Positions 37,039-45,402 of a DNA stretch of 64,000 nt are shown here, in pieces. The stretch covers positions 682,001 through 746,000 of the forward strand of contig OZ245890.1 of the NCBI GenBank assembly GCA_965229615.1. Reading direction: 5' to 3'. The notes under the pieces were generated by a model. It ran no database searches. It saw only the letters and a list, made by a program, of their open reading frames with translations, and was not told the DNA's origin. The position numbers and the translations under genes were made by a program. Each line of letters begins with the position of its first letter. Position 1 is the first letter of the stretch. The DNA is from G965229615 sp965229615 (GTDB taxonomy: Bacteria > Pseudomonadota > Alphaproteobacteria > Rickettsiales > Midichloriaceae).

Positions 37039-38491
37039 CTTCACTATTAATTTTTTTATTAACTTCTGCAAGCTTTATGAGCTTTGTACCATTTTTTGCA
37101 AACATGTATAACATGTTTTCATGTATAATTGGTCGGTTAAAAATACCACGATTGATCTGCATTATATCCGTGATCTTGCCAGTTATATGGTTCAATAAAA
37201 TTAGCTTACCATTTGATGATACAACCACAACATTATCACCAATCAAAACTGGTGCACTCAGTGTTATATGATCATACTCTCTTCTAGTAAAGCCCATTGA
37301 ACCATTGCTATTCCTTTCATTTATCTTTTCTATAACATTATTCAGCCAAACAATTTCACCAGATTGCTTACACATTGCAATCACACTACCAACATTACTA
37401 ACAGCATATATATGCTTTTCATCTATCCATAGTGGTTTCGTAACCATCAAAGGCTTTATCCATGTTGGCTTACTATCACCAATTTTAATAGCAGCTACTA
37501 TACCATCACCGGACTGCATATATATGTACTTGTTTTTTTCATCAAACGCAATTTCATTATATTCTGTTGTAAGCTCTGCTCCCTTCACATATCTTTGTGG
37601 TGCTGGTAATGTAATTTCCCATAATATTTCTCCATTCTTTGCATTGATAAGTTGTATTGTACCATATTTCGTATGTCGCAATACACTATCAACTTGTCCA
37701 GATGTCAATATCATGAACTTATTTGGCGCTATACTACTGCTAGTATTGACAGATACACCTGGTATTAGCCATGCTATTTTTCCATCATTCAGATTTAGAC
37801 CATATAGTGCAGAGCTTGCACTTTGCACAACAACAACCCATGTTTGCGGGATAACAAGCGGTGCTGAGTCAACTGGCAAATCAACAACTTGTTCCCATAA
37901 AAATGAACCATCTTTTAGTGAAAAGGCTTTTACAACATCAATGCCACATGTTGTTATCACTACACCATTTGACTCTGCAACTGCAAGATTTGTACACACA
38001 TTGCTATCACTCGTAATTAAATTCTTAAAACGAAATGCATTTTTTTCTTTACCTGCAGTAGCTTTAAAAAAATTAGATTTCCATATAATATTTTTTTTAC
38101 CATCTTGAAGTTTCAAAAGTGATATGTCACCCTTATCATTTAAGGTTAACATCCCATCTTGAGTGAAGATAGGTGTACTCGGTATTGACACTGCACTGCA
38201 TCTTGAAGTACCAATAACCTCATATGAAGGTCTCATATCTTGTAACCATACAAATGGAATATTACCATAGTGGTACTCATAGTTATGATCTAACTGCTCA
38301 GCACTTGCACGTGATGACAGTGTTTTCTCATTCATGCGCACATTCGTACCAAGAGTTTCAACAAAGTACTTTCCTTTTGCAGCAGTAAAATCCTCCTTCT
38401 TATCTGTGCAACCAGTCAAGAATAGTAACACTCCATGGATGATAACAAATGCACTTTTCTTCAATTTATAAATGCTTGACACAGTGATCAT
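37028..38491 (-). CDS. bamB: Outer membrane assembly lipoprotein BamB (beta-propeller)
   Basis: Part of the Bam complex that inserts outer membrane proteins. It has a signal peptide with lipobox F-L-T-G-C near residues 25-29 and then eight-bladed PQQ-like repeats: D-G-S-F-L-W-E, D-G-K-I-A-W-L, N-G-E-I-L-W-E and S-G-E-I-V-W-L mark successive blades. At 487 residues it is longer than the 390 or so of enterobacterial BamB but typical of alphaproteobacteria. BamD is encoded nearby at 40419. Confidence 0.85.
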   Translation of the reverse strand: MITVSSIYKLKKSAFVIIHGVLLFLTGCTDKKEDFTAAKGKYFVETLGTNVRMNEKTLSSRASAEQLDHNYEYHYGNIPFVWLQDMRPSYEVIGTSRCSAVSIPSTPIFTQDGMLTLNDKGDISLLKLQDGKKNIIWKSNFFKATAGKEKNAFRFKNLITSDSNVCTNLAVAESNGVVITTCGIDVVKAFSLKDGSFLWEQVVDLPVDSAPLVIPQTWVVVVQSASSALYGLNLNDGKIAWLIPGVSVNTSSSIAPNKFMILTSGQVDSVLRHTKYGTIQLINAKNGEILWEITLPAPQRYVKGAELTTEYNEIAFDEKNKYIYMQSGDGIVAAIKIGDSKPTWIKPLMVTKPLWIDEKHIYAVSNVGSVIAMCKQSGEIVWLNNVIEKINERNSNGSMGFTRREYDHITLSAPVLIGDNVVVVSSNGKLILLNHITGKITDIMQINRGIFNRPIIHENMLYMFAKNGTKLIKLAEVNKKINSEDVL

Positions 38492-38623
38492 ATTAGTAAT
38501 GCTTAGTCATAGAAATATGTGGTTTTGACAATATCATAAATTTAAACATAAAAATATATGTGTTCTATCTCTGTATTTATAAACGTACTCACAAGACATG
38601 ATAACATCAATTAATTTACATAG

Positions 38624-38651
38624 TTGACAAATTTCACTTTTAAGGTATTTT
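38624..38651 (+). promoter_or_regulatory. Probable promoter upstream of a hypothetical gene
   Basis: TTGACA (38624-38629), a 16-base spacer and TATTTT (38646-38651). Transcription would begin near 38658, which makes the ATG at 38691 the more likely start of the following gene than the TTG at 38658. Confidence 0.4.
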
Positions 38652-38690
38652 TCTCATTTGAGGTGGATAAGTAATAAACAACAAACTAAC

Positions 38691-39155
38691 ATGCAAAGTT
38701 CCATAAATGATAGAAGAACAAGGTATATAGAAGGGGGTAGTGATATCACACCATTTGATATGCCATATACGTTATACGATGTTATTACCAGTGTAAAACG
38801 TGGTGAAATCACAAGTGTGGAAGAGATATCATCACTTATAAAAAGCAAGATATTACAAGATATTCCATTTACAGATGATCGATTTAAACCACACAGCTTT
38901 AATATAGTTGATGGTAAATATGCAACTGCAGTGCATAAATATTTCGAGTTACTTAGAGCGATCGCAATAGAGGCAAATGCTAGCAATACCATACCCGAAT
39001 ACGCTACACAACGCTTGAGAGTTGTGATGGAAAATTACAATAACAATATCACATCACTGGGTATATTACTGAAGAATATTATAAATATAAATCAAAATAC
39101 ATGGCAATCTCTAGTCACACAAAATCTTACAACAAGTAGTAGAGATAGAGCTTAG
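38691..39155 (+). CDS. Hypothetical protein with island-like C-terminal motif
   Basis: A 154-residue, mostly helical, soluble protein of no known family. A middle region has Y-T-L-Y-D-V-I-T-S-V-K-R-G-E. Near the C-terminus it carries N-T-W-Q-S-L-V, strikingly like S-W-Q-D-L-V in the gene at 33250, but here 17 residues from the end. A good promoter lies upstream. The frame also extends to a TTG at 38658. It may belong to the accessory set; unproven. Confidence 0.55.
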   Translation: MQSSINDRRTRYIEGGSDITPFDMPYTLYDVITSVKRGEITSVEEISSLIKSKILQDIPFTDDRFKPHSFNIVDGKYATAVHKYFELLRAIAIEANASNTIPEYATQRLRVVMENYNNNITSLGILLKNIININQNTWQSLVTQNLTTSSRDRA

Positions 39156-39178
39156 GTATGCCTAATAATATGTAGAGT

Positions 39179-40390
39179 TCATGCTACCTTCTGCAACACA
39201 AACAAGGCAAATGGATTCTTTCCCGATATTTTTACATGCATTTTACTTTTAAACCCACATTGTTTTGCAACAGCATCCATATGATACGGTGAATAGGCAA
39301 ATTCTTCTGTTACGTGAATGAAGCTATGTAGTAAATCTTGTGTTTCACTAGATGGTGCTTCATCAGTAGTCTGTGCTATAGTTTTTTCAACTGCATCAGT
39401 GTTTGAATTATCATTAGCAGATGTGTTGTTTTCTTTAGTAACTCTATTTGCAGCAACAAGTTGCCATGCACCAGTTTGTGGTGATTGTGTGTAGTCGTGT
39501 GAAAAATTGAAATTATCGTATTGCCTTTTCATTCTAAAAACAATACATAGTATACCGCCATCTTGTAATCCAACAAAACTATTTATCATTAGAGACACAA
39601 GATCACTATAGTAATGCGTAACATCTGCGATCAATATGCATGAATATGCATTTGTTCCAAGTTGCATATCATCAAGTTTCAGTGCAGTTACATCATCATA
39701 AATTTTGATATCATCAAGCTGTATATGTGTAGCAATCTCAATGCATTCATCAGACATTTCCATGCCTTTCATATATTGTACATCCATCCCTTCTCTAATG
39801 ATCCTTCCAAGTAATCCTATAGCACACCCTAAATCTAAGATCCTAGGTTGCAACTGCTTCTCTTTTTTCAAAACAGTTATCAATGTTGAGTATCTGATAA
39901 GCAATTCATCATCGATTTTATCACTGTCAATATTACATGCCATCCTAGCATGTTTTTGCACAATGATATCCCATGGCAACCTTACAATATTTTGATCATT
40001 GTTAGCAACTCTAAGGCAATATTCAGCATTTTCACGATATGTTGCATCAGAAGATGACAGATAATAACGTAAATATGACTTTGCATTGGTATAGTCTAAC
40101 TTTTCCAAATAAGCTCTGCCTAAGAAATAATTTATCTCCGCCATTCTATAGTTGAACCTTTGTAACATTTTAAAACGCATGATAGCATCATTGATGTTAC
40201 CTGCAGTCAAGTGATATTGAGCTAAATGCCAGTTCGTAGTTCTAATATCAGCTAGCTTCACTTTCAACATTTCATACTCTTGCTTTATATGATCAAGTAG
40301 CTTTCTAAGTGAAAAACCTGTATATAAAGACACGATCTTATTTTTACTCATGAGAATAAAATTCCTTGCTTTAGATATGATGTTAAACAT
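39179..40390 (-). CDS. TPR-repeat SAM-dependent methyltransferase
   Basis: A 403-residue protein with an N-terminal TPR region (about residues 45-115, including Y-F-L-G-R-A-Y-L-E-K-L-D-Y-T-N-A) and a class I methyltransferase domain from about 185. The SAM-binding loop is R-I-L-D-L-G-C-A-I-G-L-L-G, followed by G-M-E-M-S-D-E-C-I-E. Proteins with this architecture occur across alphaproteobacteria; targets are unknown. It follows bamD after 28 bases on the same strand and may share its transcript. An asparagine-rich linker interrupts the methyltransferase near residue 325. Confidence 0.8.
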   Translation of the reverse strand: MFNIISKARNFILMSKNKIVSLYTGFSLRKLLDHIKQEYEMLKVKLADIRTTNWHLAQYHLTAGNINDAIMRFKMLQRFNYRMAEINYFLGRAYLEKLDYTNAKSYLRYYLSSSDATYRENAEYCLRVANNDQNIVRLPWDIIVQKHARMACNIDSDKIDDELLIRYSTLITVLKKEKQLQPRILDLGCAIGLLGRIIREGMDVQYMKGMEMSDECIEIATHIQLDDIKIYDDVTALKLDDMQLGTNAYSCILIADVTHYYSDLVSLMINSFVGLQDGGILCIVFRMKRQYDNFNFSHDYTQSPQTGAWQLVAANRVTKENNTSANDNSNTDAVEKTIAQTTDEAPSSETQDLLHSFIHVTEEFAYSPYHMDAVAKQCGFKSKMHVKISGKNPFALFVLQKVA

Positions 40391-40418
40391 ACATTTATAT
40401 ATCTTAGGTTTCCAACCA

Positions 40419-41264
40419 TTAGTACATATTGCTATTTGGCATGACTAATTCTGGCACGCGGTATTCCCCACTCTTGACAGTTGTTTTCTCACTTTGCATT
40501 CGAGGCTGATTGTTACCATAATATGAGACTATGCTCACAGCACGCTTTGTCCAGACGTTATCTGGATGTCTTTGTTGTAACATATTCGTATATCTCACAG
40601 CGTTATGAGGTGTATTCATATTATGATGTATCTCAACCATACGATATATTGCCTCAGGTGCAACGATTGTATGGTTATAGTTGCGTAAAACAGTGTCGAA
40701 TCTACCTGCTGCTGCAGCGTATTGTCCTCGCTGTGCATAAAATCTTCCAACATCCATCTCCTTTGCTGCCATCATGTTCTCAGTATGATCAAACATTGTA
40801 CTTGCTGCACGTGAATATTCTGAATCTGGAAAACGCTGCATTAGTTCTTTAAAAGTTGTCATTGCATCAACCGTATTTTGTTGATCTTTACTGACATCCA
40901 TCATTCTACCATAGTTAGCCATACCCTTGATATAGTATACATATGGTGTACTTGAACTGTTTGGATACAATTTAATGAACCTATTAGCTTGCATTATGGC
41001 CTCATCGAACTGTTTGTTAGTATAGTATGCATAGAGTTTCAAAACCATTGTATCAGGAAGGTTAGCAGATTGTGGATAATTCAATTCCAGAAAATTGAGC
41101 TTTTCTATTGCAGCATTATTATCATGTCCAATATCACTAAGAGCCTGATCATATATTTCTTTATCACTACCAATTTTTTTCGGTGTTGCATTGCCTGCAC
41201 ACGCTGTTAACATCAGGATGGAGGTTAAAAGCAAGCAATGTTTCAAAGTTTTATAGTTCAGCAT
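40419..41264 (-). CDS. bamD: Outer membrane assembly lipoprotein BamD
   Basis: Essential TPR lipoprotein of the Bam complex. Signal peptide with lipobox L-T-A-C (cysteine at about residue 22), then five TPR-like units: Y-D-Q-A-L-S-D-I, K-Q-F-D-E-A-I-M-Q-A-N-R-F-I-K-L-Y-P, A-M-T-T-F-K-E-L-M-Q-R-F-P-D-S-E-Y, G-Q-Y-A-A-A-A-G-R-F-D and P-H-N-A-V-R-Y. The P-Y-V-Y-Y-I-K-G-M-A-N-Y block is diagnostic. Length of 281 residues is normal. Confidence 0.92.
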   Translation of the reverse strand: MLNYKTLKHCLLLTSILMLTACAGNATPKKIGSDKEIYDQALSDIGHDNNAAIEKLNFLELNYPQSANLPDTMVLKLYAYYTNKQFDEAIMQANRFIKLYPNSSSTPYVYYIKGMANYGRMMDVSKDQQNTVDAMTTFKELMQRFPDSEYSRAASTMFDHTENMMAAKEMDVGRFYAQRGQYAAAAGRFDTVLRNYNHTIVAPEAIYRMVEIHHNMNTPHNAVRYTNMLQQRHPDNVWTKRAVSIVSYYGNNQPRMQSEKTTVKSGEYRVPELVMPNSNMY

Positions 41265-41361
41265 TGTCTTTATAATGAATTAATAACATTCCTCCCCCTT
41301 CCTATGTTATACAAAAAACAACATGCATGCAATTCCATGCTGGATATTAACTGTTTTACTT

Positions 41362-43158
41362 TCATTTGTTAAACACTGGTTTCACGAACTTCTTTGGACT
41401 TTTATACTGTGAGTAAAGCTTGTTGTATAATGCACTTTTACGTAACAATTGTCTATGAGTACCTGACTCCGTCGCCTTTCCATCTGCTATAACATATATC
41501 ATATCAGCTGATTCTACTGTCGATAATCTATGAGCAATCACTATAGTGGTGCGTCCCTTTTTCAAGTTATCCAGTGCTTGCTGTACTTTGGTTTCCGAAA
41601 CTGCATCAAGTGCACTTGTTGCTTCATCCAAAAGCAATATTGGTGCATTTTTCAATATAGCTCTTGCTATTGCAATTCTCTGTTTTTGCCCACCAGATAT
41701 TTTTAAACCAGCCTGTCCTATATTTGTGTTATATCCTTCTGGCATAGCAATAATAAAATCGTGTGCTGCAGCAGCTTTTGCTGCCATCATTACTTCATCA
41801 TCCGTTGCATCCATACGGCCATACCTGATATTCTCATCAATTGTTTCATCAAACAACACAATATCTTGGCTAACAAATGCAATTGAGTTTCTCAATTGCT
41901 CTAATTTCATATTTCTTATCTGGTATTTATTTAACATTATCACACCTACATCCGGATCATAAAACCTCTGTAATAGTTGTAAAATAGTACTTTTCCCAAC
42001 GCCTGATGTGCCAACGAGCGCAACAGTTTGTCCGCTTTCTATCCTCATATTAAAGTCTCTTAACACTCGTCTTTTTCCTTTCTTATAAGCAAATGATATA
42101 TTTTTGAATGTTATATCATGACTAGTGATGTCCACATCCTTTGCAAGACTGCATTCCTTCACAAGTGGCTTTTGATCAAGTAGTATAAACAGTCTATTTG
42201 CAGCAGATAGTCCTTCCTGTATTATTGTATTCAACTGTGAAACCGATTTCAATGGGCGATAACACATCAACAAAGCTGTAATGAATGAAAAGAACTCACC
42301 TGGTGTCAAGCTATCTCTTAGCACACATGTTCCTCCGTACCATATTGCAATAGATATTGCTATACCTCCAACGACTTCCATGATTGGAGAAGTGGCAGAA
42401 TCAATACGTGCAGCCTTTTTATATGATGCCACAACATTACGTAAAACATTTTTTGCTCTACCTAATTCGTATTTCTCTCTACAATACGATTTTATAATAG
42501 CTATGTTTTTGAATGTTTCATCCAATCTTGTTGCAAATATTCCTAATTCATCTTGCATTTGACAAGCTATATTACGCATTCTTCTACCGAGACGTATTAT
42601 AGGTAATATTGTGAGTGGAAATATAAATACAAAAATCATTGACATTGATATGCTCTGGTAAAACATCAATCCTATTAAGGCCAAGAGAGTAACAAAATCT
42701 CTCACGATGCTGGTACATGCTTCTGTAATTGCTCGTTTCATCATGTGAATTTCATTTGTAAACCTCGACAGCAATTTTGCAGATGAATTGTCATGAAAAA
42801 GTTTCAGATCAGAATAGATGAGGTGTGAGTAAAGCTGCATTTGTATATTTGCTATGATCTTCTGTCCAACTATCTTCATACTAGAGCTTTGATAAAAGTC
42901 TGCTACTCCCTTAATTATACTATTAATCAATATCGCAAGTGGTACTGCAAGTAGCATATTATGTTTTTTCTGGACTAAAACATCATCTAAAACTGGTTGC
43001 ATCAGCCATGCATTCATTGCTGTTGTTATAGCTATAATCAACAAGCAAATGATTGCGCGTGTGATTGTTTTTATTTCAGGACAAACATATTCTCTGAATA
43101 TACGTAGCAATATATGGTAAAAGTTTGTACCATTGTTTTCATTATTTTTTTTCATCAT
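41362..43158 (-). CDS. ABC exporter, fused membrane and ATPase domains (MsbA-like)
   Basis: A 598-residue half-transporter. The N-terminal six-helix domain spans about residues 30-320. The ATPase domain has Walker A G-T-S-G-V-G-K-S-T, the Q-loop region S-Q-D-I-V-L-F, signature S-G-G-Q-K-Q-R and Walker B I-L-L-L-D-E-A-T-S-A-L-D, with H-R-L-S after it. It would act as a homodimer. The closest general match is the lipid/multidrug MsbA group. The substrate is unknown; many Rickettsiales lack LPS, so lipid A is not assured. Confidence 0.95.
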   Translation of the reverse strand: MMKKNNENNGTNFYHILLRIFREYVCPEIKTITRAIICLLIIAITTAMNAWLMQPVLDDVLVQKKHNMLLAVPLAILINSIIKGVADFYQSSSMKIVGQKIIANIQMQLYSHLIYSDLKLFHDNSSAKLLSRFTNEIHMMKRAITEACTSIVRDFVTLLALIGLMFYQSISMSMIFVFIFPLTILPIIRLGRRMRNIACQMQDELGIFATRLDETFKNIAIIKSYCREKYELGRAKNVLRNVVASYKKAARIDSATSPIMEVVGGIAISIAIWYGGTCVLRDSLTPGEFFSFITALLMCYRPLKSVSQLNTIIQEGLSAANRLFILLDQKPLVKECSLAKDVDITSHDITFKNISFAYKKGKRRVLRDFNMRIESGQTVALVGTSGVGKSTILQLLQRFYDPDVGVIMLNKYQIRNMKLEQLRNSIAFVSQDIVLFDETIDENIRYGRMDATDDEVMMAAKAAAAHDFIIAMPEGYNTNIGQAGLKISGGQKQRIAIARAILKNAPILLLDEATSALDAVSETKVQQALDNLKKGRTTIVIAHRLSTVESADMIYVIADGKATESGTHRQLLRKSALYNKLYSQYKSPKKFVKPVFNK

Positions 43159-43266
43159 TTATTAATATATAATGCTCTTAATAAACTCATACAGGTTTGC
43201 TTGGTTGGTTAGCAGATAATAGCTACATATCATTGATTGTAAAACTTAACATAATAGAATCAACAC

Positions 43267-45402
43267 ATGTTTTTTTCAGACCAAACCAAAGATATTAGTA
43301 GAAAAACAATTCATATATCTAGTCTCCCTAATTGTCTCGGACAAAATAATCAATATGAAATTGATATAAGGACACCAATACATGAGTACAGTTCAGAACT
43401 TACTACAGCATATAAGATATTGCAAACTAACCAAAGCAACAGTAAGTTACAATTATATAACATTGCTTCGGAAGCACCTTATGCGGTTGATATGTCAAAA
43501 CTTATGTTGTTAAGTAAGCACTCAAAAATCAATAATTTCACAAATATTGTCGAGATTGGTATATCACGACTCAATGATACAGAACACATTAGTGTCATAT
43601 TTAAGTACCCTCCACACACTCATCTTCTTAAAAATCATACATCAAGGTTTAGCAATAATACCGAAGCAGTAGTTGAGATTGTTATTATTCCACTTTTAGA
43701 AGTACTCATTGAATTGCATAATCTGAATATAGTGCATGGTTGTATCAACGCTAATAATATATGGGTAGATGCAGAGAACAACATGCAATTTGTAGCACTA
43801 TCCAATCCATGTTTAGAACCATGTGGGTATAATCAGATAAACATCTTTGAAACTGTAGAAAGAGCATTAACACACAAAAGTGGTAAGAATGCTAATGATA
43901 CTGCAGTGGATTGCTATGCAGTTGGTGTTTTACTATTATCATTACTATCTGGTAGATCAAATGTACCGATGATAACAAATGAGATTGCTATGCAAAAGGC
44001 AAGACATACATCCTATGAATATTTTATGGAACAGTGGTTTAGTTGTAGCGATATATACCTAACTGAGTATATAAAGCAATTTACATATTGGTTGCTGCAT
44101 GATAACCCACAATACAGATGGGATGCCGTAACGGCATTAAAGTTCTTAAATAACAGAAATAAAAATGCGATACTGCACAATGCTGAGTTGAAGAGAAATG
44201 AGGATTTGATAAGGCAAAAACATCTCAGAATAAACAATGCTCTAGTTTTCTCAGGGGAACCAGCTCATTATATGACTGAAGCAGCAGTGTCAGCATGGAA
44301 AAATTATGATGACATAAAATCAAACGTTCAAAATGGAAAACTAATTCATTCTCTGTTGCATAATGAGGATATATCAGCAGGTTTTATATTAAAGATCAGC
44401 GAATTAAGAAAACAGGCAACTACCCTCACTAGTACTAATCACTACTTCCAAAGGAGTGAAATATTTTTAGCACTTTTTATCTTGTTACTTAACAAGCATA
44501 TGCCACTGAAATTACGTGACATATCAGTTGATATATCAGCAATATGGAACATGTTGGCATATGTCGTGAATAGGAATACAATACAATTCTCATACACATT
44601 ACAAAATCTCCTTCACAATGGTTTTCTTGACAAGATTCATGATGCTCTCCACTCAATATCCTCTACAACAAACAAATACATTGTACATGTTCAAAACATG
44701 ACAAAAATCATCGAGGAATTGAGTCAATACTATGATGTATATGCTATAAGCTATTTTGCGATGGGATATATGATACCATCTATAATATATCAAGGCAATG
44801 CTTTAGGCAATATATTGTGTATACATAGTACCGATATAATAGAGACTATGGACGGTATGAATAGTAAACAATTTGACGATTCTATGCGTAACAGTGATAC
44901 CATATGTATGGCTGCGGGCAAATTGATGGGGTCATATAAAGATGTACAGCTATTTCTAGATTTACCAACACCGTTACAACATCTTCAACATGACAAGGAT
45001 ATCCATGCGTTATATATATTTAGTGAAATACAGAACAGAGATTTAAAGAAACCATTAAGGAATCTTGCTGAAATGCTTAGTGAAAGAATCTCAAATAAAG
45101 TTTTATCTTCCATAAGAAATTTAAAATGTAGGGAAAAGATGAAAGCAAAGCTCAAAAAAGCTACTAATTCCGGCTACTTAAGGAAAATGGTATGCATTCT
45201 GCAATCAAAAGACTTACAATTGAAGCATAAAAGGTATTTAAGAGCAATTGCAAGATTGGATCTTCTCAGCAAAAAGGCTGCTGCATATGATAGCATGAGT
45301 GGAGCCAACATCGATGCTATAACGCAAGCAATAACACTGAAAATCGTTGGTAGTATATTCATCGTTACATTGTTATCTGTTACATATAGCCTATTAACAT
45401 GA
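43267..45402 (+). CDS. Kinase-fold protein lacking catalytic residues, with C-terminal membrane helix
   Basis: A 711-residue protein. Residues about 100-290 follow the protein-kinase layout: I-E-L-H-N-L-N-I-V-H-G-C-I-N-A-N-N-I (157-161 in place of H-R-D-L-K), then F-V-A-L-S-N-P where D-F-G would be, then D-C-Y-A-V-G-V-L-L-L-S-L-L-S-G like D-V-Y-S-L-G. The catalytic and metal-binding aspartates are missing, so it is probably a pseudokinase. The rest is helical and ends in one membrane helix (about 690-708), making it tail-anchored. Its stop overlaps the ccoI start as ATGA, so the two are translationally coupled. A role in oxidase assembly or copper sensing is speculative. Confidence 0.7.
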   Translation: MFFSDQTKDISRKTIHISSLPNCLGQNNQYEIDIRTPIHEYSSELTTAYKILQTNQSNSKLQLYNIASEAPYAVDMSKLMLLSKHSKINNFTNIVEIGISRLNDTEHISVIFKYPPHTHLLKNHTSRFSNNTEAVVEIVIIPLLEVLIELHNLNIVHGCINANNIWVDAENNMQFVALSNPCLEPCGYNQINIFETVERALTHKSGKNANDTAVDCYAVGVLLLSLLSGRSNVPMITNEIAMQKARHTSYEYFMEQWFSCSDIYLTEYIKQFTYWLLHDNPQYRWDAVTALKFLNNRNKNAILHNAELKRNEDLIRQKHLRINNALVFSGEPAHYMTEAAVSAWKNYDDIKSNVQNGKLIHSLLHNEDISAGFILKISELRKQATTLTSTNHYFQRSEIFLALFILLLNKHMPLKLRDISVDISAIWNMLAYVVNRNTIQFSYTLQNLLHNGFLDKIHDALHSISSTTNKYIVHVQNMTKIIEELSQYYDVYAISYFAMGYMIPSIIYQGNALGNILCIHSTDIIETMDGMNSKQFDDSMRNSDTICMAAGKLMGSYKDVQLFLDLPTPLQHLQHDKDIHALYIFSEIQNRDLKKPLRNLAEMLSERISNKVLSSIRNLKCREKMKAKLKKATNSGYLRKMVCILQSKDLQLKHKRYLRAIARLDLLSKKAAAYDSMSGANIDAITQAITLKIVGSIFIVTLLSVTYSLLT